64,000 nucleotides of DNA from Woeseia sp. (GTDB taxonomy: Bacteria > Pseudomonadota > Gammaproteobacteria > Steroidobacterales > Woeseiaceae): contig JAJFKW010000002.1 of NCBI GenBank assembly GCA_021773015.1, positions 62,001-126,000 on the forward strand, written 5' to 3'. Both the position numbers and the translations under genes were made by a program. Positions 1-7,301 of the stretch are shown in pieces. Every line of letters begins with the position of its first letter. Position 1 is the stretch's first letter. Below the pieces are notes generated by a model, which was given only the letters and a program-made list of their open reading frames with translations, was not told the origin of the DNA and searched no databases.

Positions 1-729
1 GGCCATTTTTCTCTTAACGAACCACCCCTGCGCCACTTTCTTAGTCTCTGGGCTCTGTGCGTAGCTAACCACAAAGTAAGCACCTCGATTGTTTATGAGC
101 TCGAGAACTTCAGTTAAACGATCAACATCGTAAATCCCGAACGTGTTTGCAGAATATTGCCTAAAAATTCGCCGATTGCTAACTGCGTAGGGAGGATCCA
201 AATAAACGAAATCACCATTGCGCACATACTGATTCACTAGATCCGAGAAATCCTTCGACTCCAAGTTAGCGTTTCGAAGTAATTTGGATGCAGACTTGAA
301 TCGCTCATATTGCGGTATTCCACCCGTCCGAGCACCGCCATAGGGAACGTTAAATACGCCCTGTTGGTTTGTGCGGTAAATTCCGTTGAAGCAGTTTCGA
401 TTCAAGTACAAAAATCGGACCGAACGATCGAAAACGTTCATTTGTGTTGGGTCGAGCGACCGAATGTTGTAGTACTCGGTTTCCGACTTTGGAATTGAAA
501 CTACTGCGTCGTAGAGTTTCTTCGGCGTCCTGCGCAGTGCTCGATACGCGCTAATTAGTTCGCGGTTTACGTCGTTCAGAACAGCTTGCTCTGGCTCAAT
601 CGCAAAAAACAATGCCGCGGACCCCGCGAACGGCTCAACGTATCGCGTTGCTTCGCAAGTATGCCAATAGTCAGCAAGGCTCGGCAGCAACTTTCGCTTA
701 CTGCCGGCCCAGCGAAGGATGGTATCCAT
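1..729 (-). CDS. Dam-type (D12 class) adenine-N6 DNA methyltransferase, 3' end outside window
   Basis: Transfers a methyl group from S-adenosylmethionine to adenine in DNA. Read from the CAT at 727-729 the frame stays open for 243 codons to the window edge, so the C-terminus is missing. Family motifs are all present: the N-terminal WAGSKRKLL (residues 7-15), the AdoMet-binding EPFAGSAALFF (32-42), the segment FLYLNRNCFNGIYRTN (106-121) and the catalytic DPPY (178-181). No restriction gene is visible, so it looks like an orphan methylase carried by a phage-like block. It starts 5 bp after the upstream 70-aa ORF, implying translational coupling. Recognition sequence (GATC or other) cannot be told from this. 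Confidence 0.93.
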   Translation of the reverse strand, partial: MDTILRWAGSKRKLLPSLADYWHTCEATRYVEPFAGSAALFFAIEPEQAVLNDVNRELISAYRALRRTPKKLYDAVVSIPKSETEYYNIRSLDPTQMNVFDRSVRFLYLNRNCFNGIYRTNQQGVFNVPYGGARTGGIPQYERFKSASKLLRNANLESKDFSDLVNQYVRNGDFVYLDPPYAVSNRRIFRQYSANTFGIYDVDRLTEVLELINNRGAYFVVSYAQSPETKKVAQGWFVKRKMA

Positions 730-733
730 TTAC

Positions 734-946
734 CTAACCAGTCATCTTGTCTGTTGCAACGAATTGTAGTTCGTTTGGGTTGACGTGTCCGTACTTTATC
801 CGTACCGGCGTAGATTCTAATCTCACACGGGACTGACGTGCGGGCTGCACAACCGTATAATTCTCGATGGATGGTGTCTTCTTTGATGAACTAAGGCCAT
901 TAACTTGGCATAGGTATGCTGAAATCATGAGCATTTTTGTACTCAC
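734..946 (-). CDS. Small protein of unknown function in the phage-like operon
   Basis: A 70-aa ORF whose ATG overlaps the stop codon of the ssDNA-binding protein gene (ATGA at 943-946) and whose stop lies 5 bp before the methylase start. This tight packing is the main argument that it is real. No family is recognised. The first 15 residues are mildly hydrophobic and the rest is polar with many Ser, Arg and Val; there is no convincing membrane helix. In filamentous-phage genomes small coat or assembly genes often follow the ssDNA-binding protein, but nothing in this sequence identifies it as one. Confidence 0.55.
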   Translation of the reverse strand: MSTKMLMISAYLCQVNGLSSSKKTPSIENYTVVQPARQSRVRLESTPVRIKYGHVNPNELQFVATDKMTG

Positions 947-1233
947 TTCGTCTTGATCGCTAGTTCCGCAAACTTTATGGCCTCATTGAGCGGCGTCAAT
1001 GAGGGATATGCCATTTCTAGTCTCTCGTACTTATCAGGCCTGAAGGATTTGGCCGAGACCGTGTATAGGCCCTCTTGATATTGGCTGTCGCTCGGAATCG
1101 AAATTTCCACGACACGAGGTCGCCGATTTTTTTCGACAGTTTCCGCCTCCTGGAATCGTATCGCGAAATCGGTTCCGTCTTTCTTAGTGATCTTGCGTTG
1201 GTGAACTGGTTCGAACACTTTTAAAATTAGCAT
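943..1233 (-). CDS. G5P-like single-stranded DNA-binding protein (filamentous phage type)
   Basis: Predicted helix-destabilising protein that coats ssDNA replication intermediates. The 96-aa product begins MLILKVFEPVHQRKITKKDG, continues with FAIRFQEAE, and ends in a stretch on growth-phase-like residues YERLEMAYPSLTPL, which resembles the gene V-type proteins of Pf-like phages. The ATG at 1231-1233 is preferred over one 9 codons upstream because AGAGGT lies 8 nt before it. It is the first gene after the structured spacer and is coupled to the 70-aa ORF. Assignment rests on remembered family pattern; a structure or profile comparison would settle it. Confidence 0.7.
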   Translation of the reverse strand: MLILKVFEPVHQRKITKKDGTDFAIRFQEAETVEKNRRPRVVEISIPSDSQYQEGLYTVSAKSFRPDKYERLEMAYPSLTPLNEAIKFAELAIKTK

Positions 1234-1331
1234 CGAAAATACCTCTATTAATTTGTACAAATTTCAGACGTACTCTGCCCGTCAAGCAACGAAGGGCACA
1301 GTGCGTCGTACAGTTATTGACAGGACTCCAA

Positions 1332-1446
1332 GGGTCCCCGACTTAGCGGGCCTTGACCCGGGGACCCCTGCCGACTGTGGTCTTCGCAGCTTGTCCCGGC
1401 CCCCGCTACGCACAAGGCCCGGGCTGCGCGGCTTCGCCTACCACAG
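1332..1446. other. GC-rich nested hairpin region between rep and the ssDNA-binding gene
   Basis: Two structures are visible. A perfect 9-bp stem pairs GGGTCCCCG (1332-1340) with CGGGGACCC (1359-1367) over an 18-nt loop. Next to it CTGTGGT (1375-1381) pairs with ACCACAG (1440-1446), and inside that GCAGC (1386-1390) pairs with GCTGC (1423-1427). Part of it overlaps the 3' end of rep. In rolling-circle phages and plasmids such hairpins between replication genes serve as origins, packaging signals or terminators; which applies here is not shown. Confidence 0.45.
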
Positions 1447-2362
1447 CCGGCCTCCCCGCGATCAAGCCCCGCATAGTCGGTGAGCTGTCAAATTCGATCG
1501 TCCATTCCTTGTAACGAGTTTGAACACCGTAGCCGTCGTGATCCACGCCGATTACAAGGTCGCCAATTGGCTCGCCATACATGCCTTCTCGATCGCTCCA
1601 TGCTTTCATAAGTCTCACTGGGCATTCGCTAGTTCGTAAGGATGGACCTCCCTGAGCCATCATGTATCCGGCCCAGTCTCCTTTGTCCGCAGATTCCCGC
1701 GCGGCCTCAACAATCTGATCTCCAGAAACTGATTCTGCGAGGCGACGTAACTCACGATAAACAGATACAGGAGGGCCGCCGATCTGCTGGAACTGCCTTA
1801 TCCGCCATGTTGAGGCCCAGGCTTCAACTCGCTCGGCCGCCTCTTTAGCAGTTTCCCCTTCCGGCAAATGTGCCGCGTCAATGTTCTTGCTGACGTACTT
1901 AGCAATGTATCCGGTAGCGGTTCCTTTCGAGGGATCTATCTTTACCGCGTCAAACCGATATTTCGACGCACCAGGCTCGTCACCGTCAATCTGTAGTGCG
2001 TAGTGCCGCAGAACGTCAGTCACCTTTCTCGCGTCTTCGGATGGACAGAATAGGAGAATGTGCCAATGTGGTGTGCCGTCATGCTGTGGCTCAGCAATCC
2101 GAAATCCATAAGGCTGAACATCAAGGCGTTGCAGTTTTGCTCTGGCTCTAGCCCATTGTCTACGGAGATAAGCCTGAGCTTGTCTCGGAGTTGTGCCGTC
2201 AAAGCGTGGATTCTTCCGATTGCCGCGGAAGAGGGTGCAATGCATGCGACTCGGACACGTAATAGTGTAAAACGTCGCAACATGTTCAAATCGCCCGGCG
2301 ATTTCCTCCATCCCGGCAAGCCTTGCCATGAGTTCGGCGCGCCTGATGGCGGGGTCGGCCAA
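1406..2362 (-). CDS. HUH-type rolling-circle replication endonuclease (gpA family), possibly N-truncated
   Basis: Nicks one strand at an origin and becomes covalently linked through tyrosine to start rolling-circle replication. The 318-aa frame has the metal-binding HUH motif as HWH (residues 99-101, in GTPHWHILLF) and the paired active tyrosines Y152 and Y156 in GYIAKYVSKN, as in the P2/phiX174 gpA family. FYTITCPSRMH (31-41) and IRQFQQIGGPPVSVYRELRRL-like text downstream (written here in part) also fit. P2 gpA is over 700 aa, with a long segment before the HUH motif. Here only about 98 residues precede it, starting from a TTG at 2360-2362 just 4 bp from a repeat, so either this is a naturally short Rep or the 5' part was lost. 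Confidence 0.85.
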   Translation of the reverse strand: MADPAIRRAELMARLAGMEEIAGRFEHVATFYTITCPSRMHCTLFRGNRKNPRFDGTTPRQAQAYLRRQWARARAKLQRLDVQPYGFRIAEPQHDGTPHWHILLFCPSEDARKVTDVLRHYALQIDGDEPGASKYRFDAVKIDPSKGTATGYIAKYVSKNIDAAHLPEGETAKEAAERVEAWASTWRIRQFQQIGGPPVSVYRELRRLAESVSGDQIVEAARESADKGDWAGYMMAQGGPSLRTSECPVRLMKAWSDREGMYGEPIGDLVIGVDHDGYGVQTRYKEWTIEFDSSPTMRGLIAGRPAVVGEAAQPGPCA

Positions 2363-2365
2363 TCT

Positions 2366-2502
2366 ATTGGGACACCCATAATAAGGCCAACGATTGCTTG
2401 TACGCGAAATTAGATCTAACAGAAAGTTTTGGGCTTTGGATCATTACAGGACTATGTTGTCGTGGCCTCATTAGGGCCCGGTTGTTTTGGATGTCCCCAT
2501 AG
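2366..2502. repeat. F1 dispersed repeat, copy A
   Basis: Starts with GGGACACCCATAATAAGG and ends with GGATGTCCCCATAG, giving imperfect terminal inverted repeats. The interior matches copies at 6251-6385 and 8024-8159 (shared GCTTG, GGACTATGT, GTGGCCTCA and AGGGCCCG-type blocks). It sits directly at the 5' end of the rep gene. No ORF is contained, so it is a non-autonomous palindromic-ended element of MITE or REP-doublet type. Confidence 0.8.
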
Positions 2503-2521
2503 CTTGTAAATAGTGAATGGT

Positions 2522-3139
2522 TCAAGCCACTTGGTTTGCAGCAGCGATTGCTTGAGTTCGCGGCAATTGCTTTATGATGATTTTAATTCGGTCGTTCAAA
2601 CCCACCGTCGCATCCAACCAGTCTTTCTCGGTTGTGTTTCCGTCGGATAGAACCGAAACACTCCTCACGGAGAATTCGAAATCTGGCTTATAAGCGTTCC
2701 ACGTCAGTTCGGCTCCCAATTGGTCATGGCCCTCTAGGTACGCTGCCACTGGGGAATCTGAATTGACTTGAATCCAATAATACAACTCTGGACAGGTAAC
2801 TTTTGGTGTTGCCACACGATCGATCGATACATGATCGCCACTCAGGGACGCCAAGCGCGACATTCTCGACTCGATTTTACTTTCCGTTTCGCGTCGATCT
2901 GGAATTGAGAACTGATTACTCCCAGTCAAACGGAATTCGACGACTTGGTCGGCGGCTATCTGTCGTCTCGCCCAGGTCAAGTACTCACTTTCCGTTTTGT
3001 CCGCGCTGCCAACTCCAGAAACGTTTAGCCACTGTACACCCTTTTCGCTACTGCAGAGTGATGCAGAGAGAAGCGTCATATTCTCTTCGCCCGCCACCGC
3101 GATTATGTCATCGTCGACAAATATTGAAATTGACGGCAT
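2522..3139 (-). CDS. Protein of unknown function, 205 aa
   Basis: Complete ORF beginning MPSISIFVDDDI with TTAGG a few bases before its ATG. No signal peptide or membrane helix is visible, so a soluble cytoplasmic protein is likely. The middle (PELYYWIQVNSDS, LTWNAYKPDFEFSVRSVSV) alternates polar and hydrophobic residues as in beta-sheet proteins. I do not recognise the family. It lies between an F1 repeat and a divergently read membrane-anchored protein at 3324, and could belong to the left-hand phage-like block or to the host. Confidence 0.6.
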   Translation of the reverse strand: MPSISIFVDDDIIAVAGEENMTLLSASLCSSEKGVQWLNVSGVGSADKTESEYLTWARRQIAADQVVEFRLTGSNQFSIPDRRETESKIESRMSRLASLSGDHVSIDRVATPKVTCPELYYWIQVNSDSPVAAYLEGHDQLGAELTWNAYKPDFEFSVRSVSVLSDGNTTEKDWLDATVGLNDRIKIIIKQLPRTQAIAAANQVA

Positions 3140-3323
3140 TACCTAACACTTCCCTCTGAAAAAAGTCGCCAGGTCTATTTTCTGCATATTTCATTGTTGT
3201 CGTGGTGACAGAAACCAAACTCTGATGTCACTTGACTAAATAGCGCTAGGCGTAGTTATGTTCTTTACTCTAACAGAGAATGTTAACTAGCTAGGCGGAT
3301 AATAGACTAGCAAGGAAAGGAAA

Positions 3324-3749
3324 ATGGGAGACGACAAAATGTCTTTTGATATTTCAAAAATACCACAGTGGGCCTTCGCATTTGCCGCAATGATCATTGC
3401 GATTTCAGTTGCTTACGGAATGTTTTTCGCAAGCTGTACAACTCACCTTTTTGGACTGTCCTTTGGACAGGATAGAGCTTGCACAAGAGCTGATTCAATG
3501 TTGGTATCAGAAATTGAGCAAGTAAAACTCGAAAACGCCGAGCTTGCGAAATTGATTCAGGAACTAGGAACGCGAGAGCGAGGCCAGATACAGCTGACAA
3601 TAACTAACCGTGGCGGTGGTGATGCGGATGGATGCCCGGATGGCACGTACGTTTCTGGAATTCAGGCTCCCGGAGGGGTTGGTGGAAAGTATGCGACAGA
3701 CGGGATAAATAAGATCACCTACAAATGCTCACCAATTTCAGTTAGGTAA
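3324..3749 (+). CDS. Membrane-anchored coiled-coil protein of unknown function
   Basis: A 141-aa protein with a strong ribosome-binding site (AAGGAAAGGAAA at 3311-3322). Residues about 13-35 (WAFAFAAMIIAISVAYGMFF) form one N-terminal transmembrane helix. Residues about 55-90 are a heptad-like coiled coil (SEIEQVKLENAELAKLIQEL). The C-terminal part has two cysteines framing GCPDGTYVSGIQ...ITYKCS, probably a small disulfide-bonded domain outside the membrane. No family is recognised. It is a single-gene unit followed by an F2 repeat fragment. Confidence 0.65.
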   Translation: MGDDKMSFDISKIPQWAFAFAAMIIAISVAYGMFFASCTTHLFGLSFGQDRACTRADSMLVSEIEQVKLENAELAKLIQELGTRERGQIQLTITNRGGGDADGCPDGTYVSGIQAPGGVGGKYATDGINKITYKCSPISVR

Positions 3750-3832
3750 TGCGGCGTAGAATGTGTCGGACACCTAGTCAGGGCGTTCCGCGCCTGTTTC
3801 CAGTTCGCATGAGATTGTCGGTCACACAAACA

Positions 3833-3870
3833 GGGGTCAGACCGAAGTTTTAAGCAAAGTGCGGTCCAAT
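3833..3870. repeat. F2 dispersed palindromic repeat, partial copy
   Basis: Reads GGGGTCAGACCGAAGTTTTAAG then AAAGTGCGGTCCAAT; the left arm GGGTCAGACCG is intact while the right arm is degraded. It matches complete copies at 5879-5920 and 15925-15966. Confidence 0.7.
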
Positions 3871-4361
3871 CTCAATATCGCGATTTCGAATTTTTCGGTT
3901 GATGCCCTTTTCCGACACATTGATTCAGGAGTTTGCGCAAAACGCCGACAATCTGGATGAAGAACGTAGTGATATCCCTGCATATCCCATCTTTTTGACG
4001 CAATTATTTCTGCATTTGGTCTTTTAGTTTTAAACAGTGAATGGAATCAGGCAACCAAGTACCGTACAACACCAAATGCCGTTTGTTGAAGGTTGATTTC
4101 GACTCTGGCCTTCATATTATTGATTATCAGCGTAATGAACAAAGAGGTCGGACAATTTTTGTTGCGATATATGATCAAGCTGCGCAATTGACTATGCACC
4201 GTGAGGTCCCGCGCTTGATCTGAACGGCTTGACAACGACGCATGTTCGCCTTATTCATTGATCGCCTCTGACCATAAAAATTTTCGTCAAGCATTGAACA
4301 GCATGTAAGTATTCCAAAAGTATGTTGGCATGTAGGCAATTTATTGAATCGGAGCTTAGAC
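3871..4361. other. Spacer without a supported gene
   Basis: About 490 bp of AT-rich DNA. One 60-codon frame at 4041-4223 has no ribosome-binding site and no recognisable features, and I do not call it. No tRNA, terminator or promoter is clear. Confidence 0.5.
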
Positions 4362-5345
4362 ATGGCTTTCTCAATAAAAAATGCAGCGTTACTCGTATTC
4401 CTTTTTGTTTTCGCAATTTTGGTTTACGTCCAGCTCGTCGGTAATTCTACCGACAAGAGCGACGTCGCGTTTCAAGAGTCGGGCGCCGATGCTCAAGCTT
4501 TGAAAGCAGATCGTTCGTCTGGCGATGCACTTTCCCATACTGAGCGTGCTGGTGAAACAGATTCTGAGCGGTCACCAGCCGGCAATCTATTATTTGGTTT
4601 GAGTCCCCCGAGTTCGGTCCGCTTCATCAAACGATTGGCGAGACCCGACGGCCCGCTTTCGCTCAGTTTCGATTCGTTGGTTGAGCGCGCAAATCACGGC
4701 GACGGCGAAGCCGCTCTGCAACTCGGGCGAAGTCTGGCGACGTGTCAGAAGTTACCGAGATCGCACGCTGAATTTTCGGAACGGGTCGAGCGAGCGCAAG
4801 GCCGAAATTCGTCCGGAGAAGCAGAATCAAGTTTGCTTATGAATAAGGCCGATATATTTGAATTGCAGCAGGATTACGAATTCTGTAAGGGCATTACGGA
4901 TGAACAGATCAGTCAATATGCATATTGGCAAATGCACTCCGCTGAGTTGGGAGTTCTAGAGGCGCAAGCGGAATTCATGCACCAACCTGTTGATCTAGAA
5001 GTTAGGCGAAAAGCTTCTCAGATGATTTGGGAATCCGATGACGGCTACATCGTCGATGCCGCTCGATTTTACCAACTCGCGGCTAACAGGGGCAGCCCGG
5101 AAAGTATGATATCGGTCGCTCAATGGGCGCTAAGAGGCCTTATTCCAGAAATATCGGTGAATGAGGTCAGCGCTTATTTCATCTCAGGCCTTGTCGCTAG
5201 GGATGCTGCGGGCCTTCCGACCGCTATGTTCTTAGACCGAGCCAATCAACTTATGAGTAACCGTTCGGACGCGGATATAAGGGAAATTGAGGCAATCAGC
5301 CGTCGATTGCTAGACGACAAAAACTGCTGCATCTATTTCGAATAA
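4362..5345 (+). CDS. Exported or membrane-anchored Sel1-like repeat protein
   Basis: The start MAFSIKNAALLVFLFVFAILVYVQLVG is chosen because GGAG lies 7 nt upstream of the ATG at 4362; it gives an N-terminal hydrophobic anchor or signal of about 20 residues. The 327-aa product then has a low-complexity linker (to about residue 80) and an alpha-helical part with Sel1/TPR-like pieces such as RANHGDGEAALQLGRSLA and YQLAANRGSPESMISVAQWA. Sel1 repeats mediate protein contacts. The protein ends NCCIYFE with a vicinal cysteine pair. A small cysteine-containing exported ORF follows 19 bp later, perhaps in the same transcript. Specific role unknown. Confidence 0.65.
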   Translation: MAFSIKNAALLVFLFVFAILVYVQLVGNSTDKSDVAFQESGADAQALKADRSSGDALSHTERAGETDSERSPAGNLLFGLSPPSSVRFIKRLARPDGPLSLSFDSLVERANHGDGEAALQLGRSLATCQKLPRSHAEFSERVERAQGRNSSGEAESSLLMNKADIFELQQDYEFCKGITDEQISQYAYWQMHSAELGVLEAQAEFMHQPVDLEVRRKASQMIWESDDGYIVDAARFYQLAANRGSPESMISVAQWALRGLIPEISVNEVSAYFISGLVARDAAGLPTAMFLDRANQLMSNRSDADIREIEAISRRLLDDKNCCIYFE

Positions 5346-5364
5346 AAGATCTTGGAGAATTCAT

Positions 5365-5829
5365 ATGAATTTCATTCCAAGACGAGCATTCATGAAGATC
5401 GGTAAAACATTCATTTTCAGTGCGGTATTAACACTCGGTTTCTCGTTTTCAGATGCCAATTTCGCGAACGCACAGTCAACTTTCGTTGTAAATTGTAATT
5501 CGTGTTCACCTTCCAGTATTCCGGAGGCGCAAGAAGCCGTTGACACGTTGCTTCTGCAGCCAGGATAGTTATTGGTCATAAACAATTTCCAGACGGGCGA
5601 ATATGCCGGCTACCTGATATCTTCAGAGCAGCTGGCGTTTCCGTTTGGCGAAGGAGAACTCGAAACTCCGATATATATTCTAATGGATCCACAAGTAGTT
5701 GAAGAAACCGGCCTGTTGATTACCTCCGGTGGATTTGGAACTTGGGGAGCCTATCCAACCGGAGCTAATGCGAGCACTGGCTGTCTAAATAATCTCCCCT
5801 GCAACGTCAATGCGTCCATAGGATTCTGA
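5365..5829 (+). pseudogene. Exported cysteine-containing protein split by an in-frame TAG
   Basis: Two open stretches lie in the same frame on either side of a single TAG at 5566-5568. The first part starts MNFIPRRAFMKIGKTFIF, has a signal peptide ending near FANAQ, and a short CNSCSP motif. The second part (LLVINNFQTGEYAGYLI to NASIGF) runs on with no other stop and has two cysteines near its end (GCLNNLPC). Without the TAG it would be about 154 aa. The simplest reading is a recent nonsense mutation. Readthrough or an assembly error are alternatives. GGAG stands 10 nt upstream of the start. Confidence 0.6.
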
Positions 5830-5878
5830 TGTCTTGCAATAGTTAATGGGTGCGAGCGAAAAAGGTGTCAGGAAAATA

Positions 5879-5920
5879 GGGGTCAGACCGGAGATTTCAG
5901 GAAAGTGCGGTCTGACCCCA
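5879..5920. repeat. F2 dispersed palindromic repeat, complete copy
   Basis: GGGGTCAGACCGGAGATTTC on the left and AAAGTGCGGTCTGACCCC on the right make an inverted repeat with arms of about 12 bp. It forms a strong hairpin on either strand. It lies just upstream of, and in the longest frame would encode part of, the next ORF. Confidence 0.85.
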
Positions 5921-5971
5921 ATTCCTCCTCAAGATGCAGCTATCCCGAACCTTTCGCTGAAGGGCTTGCGG

Positions 5972-6256
5972 ATGCTGCTGAACGATCTGAGCAATTCTGG
6001 TGACGAGGGACCGGTAGATTTAGATTGGACGATTAGCGCAGCAGTGAAGCACCGTCCTACCAGCTTGGAGCAGATCAAAGAGCTGTATGCTGATTTGCGA
6101 CCTTTTGGATACGAAGAAGATGTCTTTGAAAGGCTGACCCCGGAAAGTTTGGCTTTGGATGCGAAGAAGAAGCAGTGGATAGACGAATATCGGATTTTCC
6201 GTAAAGGTGGTCGAATCGTCGTCGAAATGTTCTGTTCGCCGCCGAGCAAACTATAA
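5972..6256 (+). CDS. Small protein of unknown function
   Basis: The frame is open from 5846, but its first part is translated from the F2 hairpin, so I prefer the ATG at 5972, which has AAGGG 7 nt upstream and gives 94 aa. The product (MLLNDLSNSGDEG through IVVEMFCSPPSKL) is a soluble alpha/beta-looking sequence with a charged C-terminal part (KKKQWIDEYRIFRKGGRIVVE). No family is recognised. Its last codons run into the left end of F1 copy B, so the stop codon is probably supplied by the repeat; the natural C-terminus may have been altered. Confidence 0.5.
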   Translation: MLLNDLSNSGDEGPVDLDWTISAAVKHRPTSLEQIKELYADLRPFGYEEDVFERLTPESLALDAKKKQWIDEYRIFRKGGRIVVEMFCSPPSKL

Positions 6257-6385
6257 GGACACCCATAATAAGTCTGTCCATTGCTTGCGCACGAATCTAA
6301 GTCCAACAGTGAGTTTCCAGCTTTGGAGCTTACTGGACTATGTCGTCGTGGCCTCACTAGGGCCCGTTGTTTTGGTGTCCCATAG
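6251..6385. repeat. F1 dispersed repeat, copy B
   Basis: Begins CTATAAGGACACCCATAATA and ends TTTTGGTGTCCCATAG, a clear imperfect terminal inverted repeat around a 105-bp core. It is in the same orientation as copies A and C and separates the preceding small ORF from the TPM-domain operon. Confidence 0.85.
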
Positions 6386-6550
6386 GCTGCACGATCGTCT
6401 CATTACGGCCAGTTGAGGATATTGCGACAGGTGCGATCGGGGGCGGCGGTGCAACTCTCAAGCCTGGCTGTGTACCGAACGCGCAAAATTGTTCGCCCCA
6501 GTGTGACGTAGTTGATTGATTCGTCAACGCATTCTCCTCACTGTCTATCA

Positions 6551-7291
6551 ATGATTAATGTCCGCCAATTTTTCATCGCCCTCCTGATCGGGTCCACTTT
6601 CTCGGTCTTGTGCAATAGTGCCTTCGCGGTCACTTTTCCCGACAAGCCACCACAGTCAAATTTCTTTGTCGATAGTGCGCGCCTGCTCGACGAGGATGCT
6701 AGAACAGCGATCAACAACACCGCACGCTCGTTACTGCAACAAGAAAAGATTCCACTATTTGTCGTCACCATACCGTCTCTGTCGTCCTACGAGGGCAGCG
6801 CGTTGGGTATTGAGGGCTATGCGACTCGATTGTTCGATCATTGGGGGATCGGCTGGCAGGAACGTAGTTACGGCATGCTGCTGCTCGTATCTGTCGGCGA
6901 TAAAGAGGCGCGCATCGAATTGGGGGCGGACTTCGAGCAGAGCTACAACGGACAGGCAAACGATATTATGCAGTCCCTCATCATCCCGGCGTTCCAGCGT
7001 GGCGATTTCTCGACCGGGATTACCGACGGCGTGCGCGGTATGAATGCCATGGCGCGCGGGCTACAACTACCGAAGGCGACAGCGCCATGGTGGTATCTAC
7101 CGGCCATGATCGGTGGCGCCATATTTTTAGCGTTTGTTATCTACAACCTGTTCAAAACCGGCCGCTCAGGATGGGCCTGGGCACTTATTGCGCTGATCGC
7201 TGTAGTGCTGTTCTTTCTTCTACGTGCATGCAGGTTGTCAGGCTTCGGCGGCGGCTCGTCTGGTGGCGGCGGCGCGACCGGGTCTTGGTAG
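6551..7291 (+). CDS. TPM-domain membrane protein (YgcG family) with Gly/Ser-rich tail
   Basis: The chosen start MINVRQFFIALLIG gives a signal peptide cleaved near NSAFA. Residues about 35-175 form a TPM domain (FVDSARLLDEDARTAINN, GYATRLFDHWGIG, GYGMLLL-like YGMLLLVSVGDKEARIELG), found in periplasmic or extracytoplasmic proteins of unknown biochemical role, often linked to photosystem or membrane-protein maintenance. Two membrane segments follow (WWYLPAMIGGAIFLAFVIY and a second at about 215-232), then the typical tail GFGGGSSGGGGATGSW. A second TPM gene follows after 10 bp. LemA, the usual upstream partner, is absent; F1 copy B occupies the space instead. Confidence 0.85.
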   Translation: MINVRQFFIALLIGSTFSVLCNSAFAVTFPDKPPQSNFFVDSARLLDEDARTAINNTARSLLQQEKIPLFVVTIPSLSSYEGSALGIEGYATRLFDHWGIGWQERSYGMLLLVSVGDKEARIELGADFEQSYNGQANDIMQSLIIPAFQRGDFSTGITDGVRGMNAMARGLQLPKATAPWWYLPAMIGGAIFLAFVIYNLFKTGRSGWAWALIALIAVVLFFLLRACRLSGFGGGSSGGGGATGSW

Positions 7292-7301
7292 GCAAACGAT
7301 A

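Noticed and set aside
310-783. Two plus-strand frames of 62 and 65 codons
   Set aside because: Both lie antisense to the Dam-type methylase, whose reading frame has full family motifs.
2020-2413. Overlapping 119- and 117-codon frames on both strands
   Set aside because: They are shadows of the Rep coding region and F1 copy A without ribosome-binding sites or family features.
4041-4223. 60-codon plus-strand frame in the 3.9-4.4 kb spacer
   Set aside because: No ribosome-binding site, no recognisable features, and an equally long antisense frame covers the same bases.
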